From NCBI GenBank assembly GCA_026018925.1, contig JAKSZU010000004.1:111945489-112009488 (forward strand): 64,000 nucleotides of DNA, read 5' to 3'. This DNA comes from Tupaia tana. Taxonomy: Eukaryota > Chordata > Mammalia > Scandentia > Tupaiidae. The notes beneath the pieces are model-generated. The model saw nothing but the letters and a program-made list of their open reading frames with translations. It made no database searches and was not told the origin of the DNA. Below are positions 9,766 to 19,926 of this stretch, in pieces. The first letter of the stretch is position 1; each line of letters opens with the position of its first letter. Made by a program: the position numbers and the translations under genes.

Positions 9766-9787
9766 TTTCTTTCTTGCTCTTTTTTTT

Positions 9788-9951
9788 TAAAGAATTATTT
9801 TATTTATTTATTTTAATTTGACCAGAGAGGGACAGAGCAAGAGAGAGAGAACGAGGAAAAGTGCGAGAGCAAGCTGCCAGGTCTGGGCCTCAAACCATAG
9901 TCAGCCATGTGGGAGTCCAGCGCCCTTAACCATCACGCCATCTGCTGTCCC
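9788..9951 (-). mobile_element. SINE group B
   Basis: TTTATTTATTTTAATTTGAC tail to head end CATCTGCTGTCCC. Confidence 0.8.
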
Positions 9952-9969
9952 TGAGCCTGGAGTGTTTTT

Positions 9970-10241
9970 CTTTCTTTTTTTTTTTTTTGGAGAGGTTTTT
10001 GCTATAGGGCGCGTTCACTCGCCAGACAGACAGAGAGAGACAGAGAGACAGAAAGCGAGAAATCACCCCCCAGGGGGGATAGTCGCCGCAATCCCTTCTC
10101 CTCCATTCTCCTCTCGGGATCTTGGGCACGCATGCACACACACGCCCGGTGTGAGTTTTAAGCCACCGGGTCCAGGACGCGAACCGCGGTCGACTACGTG
10201 GGAATCCAGCGACATAGCCATTACGCCAACTGCTGGTTCCC
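9970..10241 (-). mobile_element. SINE group A
   Basis: TTGGAGAGGTTTTTGCTATA tail to CAACTGCTGGTTCC; most CpGs in the head are intact. GAGCCTGGAGTGTTTTTC before and AGCCTGTAGTGTTTTTCAA after indicate a duplication of the target. Confidence 0.88.
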
Positions 10242-10341
10242 AAGCCTGTAGTGTTTTTCAAGCCACTGGGTCCAGGACTTGAATTGCGCAGCCGACCCTG
10301 TGGGATCCAGCCACCTTAACCTCCATGCCATCTGCGGACCC
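10242..10341 (-). mobile_element. SINE group C, head half
   Basis: GTGTTTTTCAAGCCACTGGG to CCATCTGCGGACCC; the tail half is missing to the left of the inserted group A element. Confidence 0.6.
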
Positions 10342-10850
10342 TACGTAGATGTTCTTAGTGACGTTATTTATAATAGCCTGAACGTCGAAACAACTGTCAA
10401 ATCTGTCAAGTGATGAATGGATATCAAATATGGGCCACCCAGACAGTGGAATAATATTTAGCAAGAAAAAGCAAAGGCAAAGGAATGCAGTATTGATTAA
10501 CGCTATCTTTAGGACATTATAGCTGAAAGAGGCCAGTCACAGAAGACTGCAGTTTATGGTAACGTTTATATGAAGTGTTTAGAGGATGTAAATCTGTTCA
10601 TGGCAAGTCGATCTGTGCTTACCAGGAGCTGGGGGAGAGGGGGCGAGGTTTGTGAGTGCTGAAAGATACGGGGTTCCTTTTTGCGGAGTTAAATTTTTCT
10701 GAAATTAGATTGTGGGGATGGATGGACAACTCTGAACATACTAAAAGCCACCGTATTACATGCTTTAAATGAGTGAGTGAGACCTTTATCCCTTTATAGC
10801 TGTTAAAAAAACGATGTCAGGGTAAAAATAAGGTATATCTCCTGTGGCAT
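10342..10850 (+). mobile_element. L1 3' end (old L1M type)
   Basis: TTATTTATAATAGCCTGAAC, GATGAATGGATATCAAATAT, GAAAGAGGCCAGTCACAGAA, CCAGGAGCTGGGGGAGAGGG and TTAGATTGTGGGGATGGATG follow, in order, the well-known mammalian L1M 3' end. Confidence 0.85.
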
Positions 10851-10892
10851 GTCAGCACAATGAGTTTGAGTGTTTTTAGAACTCTTCAGTTC

Positions 10893-11016
10893 CAGGGGCT
10901 GACAGGTGGCATGGTGGTTAAGGCGCAGGACTCCCACATGGCCGACCTGGGGTTAAGACCGCTCTCGCTTTCCCTCTCTCTGTCTCTTTCTGGTCATATT
11001 AAAAAATAATAACAAT
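10893..11016 (+). mobile_element. SINE group B, shortened
   Basis: GGGGCTGACAGGTGGCATGG head to TCTGGTCATATTAAAAAAT tail; part of the B-box area is deleted. Confidence 0.75.
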
Positions 11017-11017
11017 A

Positions 11018-11266
11018 TGGGACCAGCAGTTGGCGTAATGGCTGTCGCTAAACTCCCGTGTAGTTGACTTTGGTTCGAGTTCTGGACCCAGTGGCTTGGA
11101 CTCATGACACACGCGTGTGTGTGTGCGTGTGCCCAAGATCCCGAGAGGAGAATGGAGGAGAAGGGATTGCGGCGTGGCCATTCCTCCTGGGGGGTGATTT
11201 CTCTCTTTCCATCTCTCTCTTTCTGGCGAGCACACGCGCCCTTATAGCAAAAACCTCTCAAAAAAA
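11018..11266 (+). mobile_element. SINE group A
   Basis: GGGACCAGCAGTTGGCGTAA head, body, CCCTTATAGCAAAAACCTCTC end. Confidence 0.88.
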
Positions 11267-11465
11267 TTATTTTTTTTTAAATAATTATTTTTTATTTAAC
11301 TTTATTTATTTATTCACTCATTCCAATTTGACCAGAGAGGGGTAGAGAGAGAGAGAGAGAGAGCAAGCGAAAGCAAGAAAGCAAGCCGCTAGATCCAGGA
11401 CTCGAAGCAGGGTTGGCCGTGTGGGAGTCCAGCGCCCTTAGCCACCACACCACCTGCTGGTCCCT
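11267..11465 (-). mobile_element. SINE group B
   Basis: AATAATTATTTTTTATTTAA tail, CAATTTGACCAGAGAGGGG, GA run and head end CACCTGCTGGTCCC. Confidence 0.85.
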
Positions 11466-11831
11466 AATAAATAATTCTTAAAAAAAAAGACTCTTGTTCC
11501 AGTTTATTGTTGAGGATGATTTCTGTTTCCAGGGCCATCTTGTCTGTACATTAGTAACGAGAACCTACAGAGACTCCCGGTGGTGACCCTGACAGCTTAC
11601 CAGGCCAGGCCCTGTGCCTCCCAAGTGTCCCACGTGGTCCTCCAGTACGAGTACTTAGTTTGAGGACAGAGGACTTGAGGTGGAGGGGTTGGTTTGATAG
11701 CGCACAGTCGCATAGCTGCGGCGATGTGGACCGGCTTCCAGTTGAGACTGGTGCCAGGTTTGCTGGGTTGCCCACCATGCTAACCACTTCGGCATGGTTT
11801 TAGTGATAACATCTTTCAAAAGTAGACATTT
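11466..11831. other. Intron 1, unique sequence
   Basis: No repeat or exon recognised. Confidence 0.5.
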
Positions 11832-12070
11832 GCGGGCCAGCAGGGGGTGTGGGGGTTAAGGCAGCTGGATCCCTCATGATCAGGTCTACAGTTTGAGTCC
11901 TGGACCCTGCGGCTTACAAACCACTTCTAGCTTACATATGTGTGTGCCCAAGATCTGGAGAGGAGAGTGGAGGAGAAGGGATTGTGGCATGGTCATCCCT
12001 CCCCAGGGGGGAAGGGGTGACCTCTCACTGTTTCACTCTGCAAGAGCATGCACCCTATCCTTACAAAAAG
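11832..12070 (+). mobile_element. SINE group A, older
   Basis: GGGCCAGCAGGGGGTGTGGG head, GTTTGAGTCCTGGACC box, GAGAGGAGAGTGGAGGAGAA body, CACCCTATCCTTACAAAAAG end. Confidence 0.75.
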
Positions 12071-12349
12071 GAAGGAAAACATTTTTAAGAGTAGACTTGC
12101 TTTGTCAGTTATGGGTTTCTGGCTTCCTGAAGGAGCTTCACACAAAGACTAAAATGCTTTGTTTAGACCAAGTTTTATTGAACTTTTCAGACTTCAGATC
12201 TGGGGAGTTTGATATTTTATAATAATCTGTCATAGGCTTCTGTACTGTTAGTTTTGGAATTTGAGCTGTTCCCGGAATACTAATGCTGTGGGTTGATTAG
12301 TTCAGCCTGCACACAGAAAGAAATCATTAACTAGCATGTTGTTCTTGAA

Positions 12350-12652
12350 GAATGACCCGGGGGGCGGCGGGGGGGAAGGTGGTGGTGGTGGTGGCGACCA
12401 GCAGTTGGCGTAATGGCTATGTTGCTGGACTCCCACGTAGTCAACCGCGGTTCAAGTCCAGGACCCGTTGACCTAAAACTCACGCCAGGTGCATGTGTGT
12501 GTGTGTCCAAGATCCCGAGAGGAGAATGGAGGAGAAGAGATTGCGGTGTGGTCATCCCCCCTGGGAGGTGATTTCTCGCTTTCTGTCTCTCTGTCTGTCT
12601 GACGAGCACACGCACCCAAAGCAAAAACCTCTCAAGAAAAAAAAGAATGACC
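12350..12652 (+). mobile_element. SINE group A with target duplication and extra G-rich 5' flank
   Basis: GAATGACC at 12,350 and 12,645 bounds the insert. Between the left copy and the head (GCGACCAGCAGTTGGCGTAA, 12,395) lie about 38 bp of G-rich and (GGT)n sequence not seen in other copies. Confidence 0.85.
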
Positions 12653-14059
12653 AGGGGCAGCAATGCCACAAATCCAAGAAGCCCCCCCACAGAGTGGTGC
12701 GTTCTTTGCTTCTTGCCGCGTGCAGATTGTAACTTGCTTTTGGTCAGCGTTGTGGCTGTGGCGGGGCTGTTACTCATTAGCCACTGGCGCTCCCAAGTCC
12801 ACTGTGGGAATTATCTTGTGTAAGTACGGTATCTGCAGCGGCTGGAGACCTGCCGCACTTCAGATGGGGCCTGCGGGGTGGCTTAGACCAGTGTCTCTAC
12901 TGTGTGGGGGACCTGCTGCATTTCAGATGGGGCCTGCGGGGTGGCTTAGACCAGGGTCTCTACCGTGTGGAACAGAAATCTGGCTACGTGCATGCTGAGG
13001 CATGTCCTGCGGGTCAGTTTCTCTGGCTGACACTTTACTCTTTTAAATAGTTTGTGAAGTCAGGCAGGCCAGTACGCCCTTCTTCTTTCCCTAAAGCTAA
13101 TTCTTTATCTAAAAAGATACAGTGTTTTGCTCGTCTGTCCCCAACTGGGTAGGGTGTTGAAGCTCTCAGGGATGCCTTCTGCCTGTGGGTGGGGTGCGGC
13201 TCCAGTGAGTGTGGACCGGTGGTTGGCCGGGAAGGGCTGGATTCCTCCAGTGAGAGCTTCCTCCGGGCTTTGGCGTGTGCAGATAATCAAATTCCGTGCC
13301 TGTCACTGCTGCAGAGAACAACTCGTGATGACAGTGGTAGAACGTGCCTCCTGCCAGAGCACTGGTGGTCAGTGTTGGGGACGCAGCTGTGGGTTTGGAT
13401 GTGCTGGTCTGTGTCCAGGTCGCCTGGCGTCTGCAGTCTCGCGGAGCAGCCTTTGGAACCTTCCTGTGGGCAGTGGCATTTCCCCTTTAGCATTTTCAGG
13501 GTTCAGTTGGCGCTCAGTGGTGGCCTTACACAGTGGAGTAAGCAGACAGCAGTCACGCGCAGGGCTCTATCTGTGCCAGAACTGTTCTGAGCACTCACGT
13601 ACTAACGCGGGCCAGTGCCGTCCCCACCCCCGGCGAGGCTGGGCTCCCAGTCCGTGCCGTGGGGGGCAGCTCAGTGTCCTCCCTGTGCGCTCTGCCCTCC
13701 GAGTCTGTGTTCCTGTGCCCATCTCGTGATTTCCCTCAGGCTGCGTGTTCTCAGGCATCCCCTCTCCGTCCTGCGGCTCCCGTGCCTGTCTGTGTTGGTT
13801 GGCAGCAGCAGGGGACACCTGTGAGGGTAGGGTGCTTCCTCACTGGCCAGTTGCAGGGTGGAAAGGAAGACCACAGGCGGAGGTAGGAGGTGCCCAGAAC
13901 TAAGTCAGGGCGAGCAGGGTATGTGGCACCTCCGCGTCACCTCTCTGAGCCCGGGGTAGTGAGCAGGGGGCAGGCCCCGACACGTGCTCATACTCAGCCA
14001 CACCGGAGGCCACTGATGTCATCCCTCTGAACTTGGAGACACTTGGGGTGTGTTTATTT
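12653..14059. other. Intron 1, GC-rich unique sequence with a short tandem duplication
   Basis: Two copies of a roughly 63-bp block (CAGATGGGGCCTGCGGGGTG, GCTTAGACCAGKGTCTCTAC) lie at 12,847-12,969. GTGCCAGAACTGTTCTGAGC near 13,575 looks like an antisense MIR scrap. No exon was recognised. Confidence 0.55.
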
Positions 14060-14320
14060 TTCTTTTTTTGGAGAGGTTTTTGCTATAGGGCGCGTGCACT
14101 TGCTAGAAAGACAGAGAGAGACAGAGAGACAGAAAGCGAGAAATCACCCCCTGGGGAGTTGGTCACACCGCAGTCCCTTCTCCTCCATTCTCCTCTTGGG
14201 ATCTTGGGCACGCATGCACACGCCCCCGGTGTGAGTTTAAGCCACCGGGTCTGAGACTCGAATCGCGGTCGACTACGTGGGAGTCCCAGCGACATAGCCA
14301 TTACGCTAACTGCTGGTCCC
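14060..14320 (-). mobile_element. SINE group A
   Basis: TTTGGAGAGGTTTTTGCTAT tail to CTAACTGCTGGTCCC; most head CpGs intact. Confidence 0.88.
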
Positions 14321-14715
14321 GAGACTTGTGTTTTGTGCTGGGAAGGTATGGTTAGATGGATCGAAGCCTCAACCTGAACATCTACAGTCTTGGGCATCCA
14401 TTGAGTCATAAGGCAGTCTTTTTTTTTTTTTATTGTTAAATAGAACACGTTTTTAGTGACTAGTGAGTTGTTACAAGGCAAACACACTTGTAACTGCCAC
14501 CTAGCTCACCATTCCAGAAAGTCTTTCCTGAGCCCAGTCCCAGTGCCTCCTCACCCTGGCAACACAATGTCTTCGCACCTCACAGAGTTTGTGTCTTTTC
14601 CTGCTTTCTCACCCAGGGCATAATCTGAACGCTGTGGTTCAGTTTTGTCCATTTCTAAACATCTCGTTTGTTAATCCTCTTTCAATCTGTATTTTTAAAA
14701 CAATATTTATTTTTA
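14321..14715. other. Intron 1, unique sequence
   Basis: AT-rich with a T run at 14,419-14,431. Nothing recognisable. Confidence 0.5.
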
Positions 14716-14886
14716 TTATCATTTTTTTAAAAGAATTTTTAAAATTTAACTTTATTTATTATTATTATTATTATTTTCCAGTTTGATCGGGCGGGGGGAG
14801 TGAGAAAGCAAGCCTCCAGGTCTGGGACTTGAGCCGTGCTTGGCCATGTGAGAGCCCAGTGCCTTACCATCACACCACCTGCCACC
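14716..14886 (-). mobile_element. SINE group B
   Basis: AAATTTAACTTTATTTATTA tail with (TTA)n, CCAGTTTGATCGGGCGGG, head end CACCTGCCACCCC. Confidence 0.78.
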
Positions 14887-15216
14887 CCCTCAAATCTGTC
14901 TTCTTTTCTTTTCCTTACACTGTCTGTGAAGATGGGGCATTTACATGCCAGCTGTAGGCGTCTGGCTGCTGTCAGTCATCCTCTCCTGCTGTTGGGCAGC
15001 TGGGACCAGAGGCCAGGTCAGGATGGCTGACACCTGGCTACTCAGGTGGTGCTCTGTGATTGCAGGCAGAGCCTGTATGTCTGGCCGGCTCTTTTTGTGA
15101 GTTTAGCAGCTGTCTTGTCCTCTACCTGGTTCTTTAATTCATTTGAGGGTACACAATGGTCATGTCCTAATTCCGCAATTTTCCTGTTGAACTGTTTTTA
15201 TAAAGAGAACCTTCTA
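14887..15216. other. Intron 1, unique sequence
   Basis: Nothing recognisable. Confidence 0.5.
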
Positions 15217-15300
15217 GAGGCTAGCAGGTGGGGTGGTGTTGAGGCACTGGACTCCCACATAGCTAACTCCGTGGTCTGCATCGAAAACCATGAAAATGAT
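15217..15300 (+). mobile_element. SINE group B, head only
   Basis: GGCTAGCAGGTGGGGTGGTG to CCGTGGTCTGCATCG. Confidence 0.55.
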
Positions 15301-15303
15301 GCT

Positions 15304-15465
15304 GGGGCCAGCAGGTGGCATGGTGGTTAAGGCACTGCACTCGCACATGGCTGACCCTTGTTTGAGTCCCACACCTGGTAGCTTGTTTTCTCACCTTCTC
15401 TCTCTCTCTGGTGAGCATATGTGCCCTGTAGCAAATTAAGAAAAAAAAAAAGAAAAGAAAATCAT
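15304..15465 (+). mobile_element. SINE, B head with A-like tail
   Basis: GGGGCCAGCAGGTGGCATGG head, CT-rich run, then GGTGAGCATATGTGCCCTGT and AGCAAATTAAG plus poly(A): a hybrid of B and C/A features. Confidence 0.8.
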
Positions 15466-15466
15466 G

Positions 15467-15731
15467 GGAACCAGCAGTTAGCGTAATGGCTATGTCGCTG
15501 GACTCCCACGTAGTCGACCGCGGTTCGCGTCCCGGACCTGGTGGCTTAAAACTCACGCTGGGCACGTGTGCGTGCGTGCCCAAGATCCCGAGAGGAGAAT
15601 GGAGGAGAAGGGATTACGGCGTGGCCATCCCCCCTGGAGGGTGATTTCTCACTTTCTGTCTCTCTGTCTCTCTCTCTCTCTTTCTGACGAGCACACGTGC
15701 CATATAGCAAAAAACCTCTCCAAAAAAAAAA
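15467..15731 (+). mobile_element. SINE group A, well preserved
   Basis: GGGAACCAGCAGTTAGCGTA head, CGACCGCGGTTCGCGTCCCG box with CpGs intact, CATATAGCAAAAAACCTCTC end, poly(A). Confidence 0.92.
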
Positions 15732-16256
15732 GTTGATTTGACTTACATTTCCTCTTTCCACCGCCTCCCAGCCTTTTAACTCTTTCTACTCCAGACGTGG
15801 CCCTCTTGACTCCAGACGGCCTGTTTCTGCACTCAGAGGGTCTCTTTCCTGGGGTTTGGGAAGCCAGTCGGGGTGTGTTCCCAGAGAGAAGTGCAGGGTT
15901 CCCTCTGACAGCTCGTCAGCGGGTCTGTGTATACCTTTGCCAGAAGCACATATGCACACAGACACCCTGGTGCACACAGAGGCCTGCACAGGTGCTCGCA
16001 GGCTCACCGGCACACACATGCAGGCGTGTGCACACAGGTACACGTAGACACACATGTGCAGGCACACGCAGCCCTGCAGCTCTCTGTGCAGAGGGGGCCG
16101 GCCATGCTCGGTCCAGGCCACGTGGAGTCTTTGTAGTCACGTGGCAAAAGCTCCCAAGACATTGTTCCTGTGGCTCTTTCAGCTAGGTCCAAAATCCTAC
16201 TTCCACAAACATAGTATTATTATTATTATTTATTTTTTAAAGAATTACTCTCCTTG
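15732..16256. other. Intron 1, unique with CA/CG-rich stretch
   Basis: 15,945-16,075 is dominated by CACA, GTGC and CACG alternation; the rest is unique. Confidence 0.5.
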
Positions 16257-16500
16257 GGGACCAGCAGATGGTGTAATGGTTATGTCACTGGGCTCCCACA
16301 TAGTTGACCGTGGTTTGAGTCCTGGAACCCCAGTGGCTTAAAACTCACCCTGGGCGCATGTGCATGTGTGTCCAGAATCCTGAGAGGAGCATGGAGAAGG
16401 GATCGCAGCGTGGCCATCCCTCCATGGGGTGATTTCTTGCTTTCTGTCTCAATCTCTCTGGTGAGTGCACATGCCCTCTAGCAAAAATCTCTCTTTAAAA
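16257..16500 (+). mobile_element. SINE group A
   Basis: GGGACCAGCAGATGGTGTAA head to GCCCTCTAGCAAAAATCTCTC end. Confidence 0.85.
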
Positions 16501-16552
16501 CAAAAAAGAGAATTATTTAATTTTATTATTATTTTAAAAATTTGTTATAGGG

Positions 16553-16675
16553 GGGCTGGCAGGTGGCGTGGTGGTTAAGGGCGCTGGACTCACACATGGC
16601 AGATCGTGGTTCTTGTCCCAGACCTTGGTCAGGTGGGAGTCCAGTACCTTCCCCACCATGCTACCTGCTGGCCCC
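16553..16675. mobile_element. Two SINE heads in opposite orientation
   Basis: A + strand B-type head (GGGGGCTGGCAGGTGGCGTG ... CTTGTCCCAGACCTTGG) runs straight into a - strand head (TCAGGTGGGAGTCCAGTACC ... CTACCTGCTGGCCCC). The outer 15-20 bp are complementary, so the unit can fold on itself. Confidence 0.75.
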
Positions 16676-16924
16676 AAGATAGTACTACTAAGAAAAATTT
16701 CAGAAAGAACGTTTGCCTTAAGCTGTTACTCTGGGGCATCAGAGGGTGGTGTCACCCTCAGCAGCCCTCTGCCGGCTGCTCTGCTTCCTGGGAACCTGCA
16801 GCTGGCCAGCATTTGCAGAGAGGAGTCTGGGCACTGAGGGCAGGCCTGGGGAGAGTGGGGGAAGGCGCTAGGTGTTTCTGCCTTGTGGGAGTTTTCTGGG
16901 GGCAGAAACTGTGTTCCCCTACCC

Positions 16925-17161
16925 CCCATAGGGTGTATGTGCTTGCTGGAGAGAGAGAGAGAGACAGTGAGAGGGGAAAGTGAGACAGTACCCTCAGGGA
17001 ATGGCCATCCTACAATCCCTTCTCTTCAATTCTTCTCCTGAGATTTTGGGCACGCACACATACATACCCAGTGTGATTTTAAAGTCATCAGGTCTGGGTC
17101 TTGAACTGCAGTTGGCCATGTGGGAGTCCAGAGCCTTAACCACCATGCTGCCTGTTGGCCT
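16925..17161 (-). mobile_element. SINE group A, older
   Basis: ATAGGGTGTATGTGCTTGCT tail, CTCCTGAGATTTTGGGCAC body, head end GCCTGTTGGCC. Confidence 0.7.
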
Positions 17162-17709
17162 TGGGAGCTGTGGTCTTAACAGCTCTCAGCAGGACTGGCT
17201 CAGTGCCTGGGTGAGGGAGCACTTCACAGGTCCTTGCTGTCCCATCTGGAGTGCTCTTTCAGTTCGGTCAGAGTGAGGCGCTGTGTATTGGCAGACGTGC
17301 GGTCAGAGCAGTGGCCCTGGGAGTGCTGCAGAGGGTCGGTCTTGTTCTACAAGGTGAGAGAAGTTTTAGAAGGTGGCGGTGGTTGAGTTAGGCCCTTCCA
17401 AGCTGAGGAGGCCAAGGATGAGCCCAGTGTCTTGGGGATTTGTGAATTCCGGGGTCTGGGTGGGACTGCCTGCCCTGTGTCCTCAGGGACACAGCCTCCT
17501 CCTGCTGGTGCTGGGTTGGAGGCAGGTGCTTCTCTCCTTGGCTCTTCTGCCTGAAAACAGCAGGCGAGTCAGACTCCAGGGCTGCTCTCCACTCCTCAGA
17601 GCAGGGATTGCACCTTGGCTTAGGGGTGTGGGTCTTAGCAGAGATGCGTGTTTCTTTAGAAATCAGTGAAAGTAACAATGCTTTTATACTCTCCTCTTTT
17701 AATTTTTAG
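17162..17709. other. AP2A2: End of intron 1
   Basis: Unique GC-rich sequence, then the AT-rich polypyrimidine tract CTCTCCTCTTTTAATTTTTAG of exon 2. Confidence 0.6.
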
Positions 17710-17778
17710 GTAAAAGTAAAGAAGCAGAAATAAAGAGGATAAACAAAGAATTGGCAAACATTAGGTCAAAATTTAAAG
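17710..17778 (+). CDS. AP2A2: AP2A2 coding exon 2 (about residues 23-46)
   Basis: AP-2 alpha-2 adaptin is a large subunit of the heterotetrameric AP-2 complex (alpha, beta2, mu2, sigma2), which links clathrin to PIP2-rich plasma membrane during endocytosis. The 69-bp exon reads (C)KSKEAEIKRINKELANIRS-KFK(G), the start of the alpha trunk. It starts after TTTTTAG with the last two bases of a split Cys codon and ends AAAG before GTAAGT. It leaves one base of the Gly codon completed by the next exon. Lys43 (by the usual numbering), one of the PIP2/inositol-phosphate-binding lysines, lies here. Intron 1 upstream is longer than 17.7 kb; intron 2 downstream is 16,918 bp. The exon's first bases, GTAAAAG, themselves resemble a 5' splice site. 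Recognition rests on the recalled vertebrate protein sequence; this exon alone does not separate AP2A1 from AP2A2, but exons 5, 6 and 8 do. Confidence 0.95.
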
Positions 17779-17829
17779 GTAAGTGTGTTTAACATTTTTC
17801 ATTAAATGTTCTATGGCAATTTTTAGAAA

Positions 17830-18032
17830 AGGTTTAATTTTATTTATTTCCTCCATGAGTAAGAGAGACAGAGAAACAATATCCCCAGCCGGGCCTCCAT
17901 GCCATTGTGCACCCCAGCCTCAGACATGCCCAGCGTATCTGAGAGGTTGTCGGGGTTAACTAGGAACCTTCCCACGTGTTACTCTTCACAGAGGACCGTG
18001 TTTTACCTCTGTGCCATTGCCCCAGCCCCTGT
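17830..18032 (-). mobile_element. SINE-like group D
   Basis: TTTATTTCCTCCATGAGTAA, GAGAGACAGAGAAACAATAT, end GCCATTGCCCCAGCCCC. Its GAGTAAGAGAGACAG is the seed of the 40-bp repeat at 7.7 kb. Confidence 0.5.
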
Positions 18033-18050
18033 GACAGTCTACATAGTAAA

Positions 18051-18322
18051 GGCCTATTTTTTTTGGAGAGGTTTTTGATATAGGGTGCGTGCACTCGCCA
18101 GACAGACGGAGAGAGACAGAGAGACAGAAAGCGAGGAATCACCTCTCGGGGGGATGGTCACGGCGCAATCCTTTCTCCTCTTCTCAGGATCTTGGGCACG
18201 CATGCATACGTGCCCGGCATGAGTTTAAGCCACTGGGTCTGGCACTCGAACCGCGGTCGACTACATGGGAGTACAGCGACATAGCCATTACGCCAACTGC
18301 TGGTCCCAGGCCTATTTTTTTT
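18051..18322 (-). mobile_element. SINE group A with target duplication
   Basis: GGCCTATTTTTTT at 18,051 and 18,309 flanks a full element ending CAACTGCTGGTCCC. Confidence 0.9.
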
Positions 18323-18487
18323 AAATTTAATTTTATTTGTTTATTTAAATTTGACCAGAAAAGGACAGAGTGAGAGTGTGTGTGAGAGAGAGGGAAAGTG
18401 AGAAGCTAAGCTGCCAGGTCCAGGACTTGAACTGCAGTCCGCCATGTGGGAGTCCAGGGCCCTTAACCACTGTGCCACCTGCCACCC
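18312..18487 (-). mobile_element. SINE group B
   Basis: AAATTTAATTTTATTTGTTT tail, AAATTTGACCAGAAAAGG, head end CACCTGCCACCCC. Confidence 0.82.
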
Positions 18488-18496
18488 CAACCTCTG

Positions 18497-18752
18497 TTTT
18501 TTTTTTTTGTTTGTTTGTTTGTTTTTGAGAGGTTTCTGCTATAGGGCACGTGCGCTTACCAGAAAGACCAAGAGAGAGACAGAGAGACAGAAAGCAGCCA
18601 CGCCTCAATCCTTTCTCTTCCATTCTCTTCCCGGGATCTTGGGCACGTACGCATATGCGCCCAGCATGAGTTTAAGCCACTGGGTCAGGACTTGAACTGT
18701 GGTTGATACATGGGAGTCCAGCGACATAGCCACTACACCAACTGCTGGTCCC
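18497..18752 (-). mobile_element. SINE group A, small body deletion
   Basis: (TTTG)n then TTGAGAGGTTTCTGCTATAG; the ATCACCCCCC segment is missing; head end CAACTGCTGGTCCC. Confidence 0.85.
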
Positions 18753-18756
18753 AAGG

Positions 18757-18805
<49 letters not shown>

Positions 18806-19316
18806 GCTACAGGTTGCATGCACTCACCAGACAGAGAGAGAGAGGGGAAGTGAGAAAGCACTCTCTGGGGGGATGGCCATGTCACAGTCCTTTTGCCTTC
18901 ATTCTCCTCTCAGGATTTCGGGCGCAGGGAACCAGCAGTTATCGTAATGGCTATGTCGCTGGACTCCCACATAGTCGACAGTGGTTCGCGTCCCGGACCC
19001 GGTGGCTTAAAACTCATGCCGGCGCGTGTGCGTGCATGCCCAAGACCCCGAGAGGAGAATGGAGGAGAAGGGATTGCGGCGTGACCATCCCCTCTGGGGG
19101 GTGATTTCTCACTTTCTGTCTCTATGTCTCTCTGTGTCTGTCTGGCGAGCGCACGCGCCCTATAGCAAAAACCTCTCAAAAAAAAAAAAAAAAAGATTTC
19201 GGGCGCACATGCGTGTGCGCCCAGGTGTTTTTCAAGCTGCTAGGTCCAGGACTCAGATTGCGTAGTTGGTCATGCGGATCCAGCCTCACTCACCCCCTGC
19301 CACCAGCTGTCTCAAG
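18757..19316 (-). mobile_element. Older SINE (A/C) split by a group A insertion
   Basis: Left part: a poly(T) of about 40, AATTTGCTACAGGTTGCATG to CAGGATTTCGGGCGCA (18,926). Right part from 19,195: GATTTCGGGCGCA ... GCCACCAGCT. Confidence 0.82.
18927..19194 (+). mobile_element. SINE group A nested, perfect 13-bp duplication
   Basis: GATTTCGGGCGCA occurs exactly at 18,914-18,926 and 19,195-19,207. Head GGGAACCAGCAGTTATCGTA, end GCCCTATAGCAAAAACCTCTC, poly(A). Confidence 0.95.
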
Positions 19317-19416
19317 ACCTCATCTTTTAGTAGCATTTCTTCCCCCCACCTCAACCAAAGGTAAGCTCCCAGTTAGTATAGGTACTATGATAGCTCTGTC
19401 GGAATGAAGCTGTTTA

Positions 19417-19662
19417 TGGCCTGCCTGTAACGCAGTGGCTAAGTGCTGTGCTCTGGGAGTCAGCTCCCACATGACTGACCGGGGTTTGAACCTTGTCCCT
19501 AGCGGCTAAAATACACGGGGTGTGTGCGCATGTATGCCCCAAATCCTGACTAGGTGGAGACGTGGAGGAAAAGGATTGCGGCATGACTATGCCCCGTTGA
19601 GGGCGTGTGTGTGGGGTTCTCTCTCTCTCTCTCTGGTGAGTGCACACACCCTCTGACAGTTA
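19417..19662 (+). mobile_element. SINE group C
   Basis: TGGCCTGCCTGTAACGCAGT head, GGGTTTGAACCTTGTCCC box, ACACCCTCTGACAGTTAAT end. Confidence 0.65.
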
Positions 19663-19668
19663 ATAAAT

Positions 19669-19908
19669 GCAGGGGCTGCTGGCTGCATGAGGTTAAGGCA
19701 GTTATCCCGTATGGCTGACTCTGATTCAAGGCCTGGCCCTGGAGGCTTATGAAATGTGCCGGCACGTGTATGTGTGTGCCCAAGATCTCGAGGAGCGGAG
19801 GTGAAGGGACTGTGGGTGGCCATTCACCTGGAGGATATTTTCACCTCCACCGCATTTCTCTCGGGTAGGAGCACATGCCTTATAGCAAAAACTGAAAAAA
19901 AAAAATTT
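19669..19908 (+). mobile_element. SINE group C
   Basis: CAGGGGCTGCTGGCTGCATG head to ATGCCTTATAGCAAAAACTG plus poly(A). Confidence 0.65.
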
Positions 19909-19926
19909 ACAATCGACTCCACTACT

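Noticed and set aside
15467..15550. tRNA genes
   Set aside because: Many stretches have A- and B-box-like motifs, but none folds as a full cloverleaf with matched acceptor stem, and all continue into SINE bodies and tails.
1..17709. AP2A2 exon 1 or its CpG-island promoter
   Set aside because: No sequence encoding the expected start (MPAVSKGDGMRGL) and no CpG island of promoter type was found; exon 1 must lie upstream.
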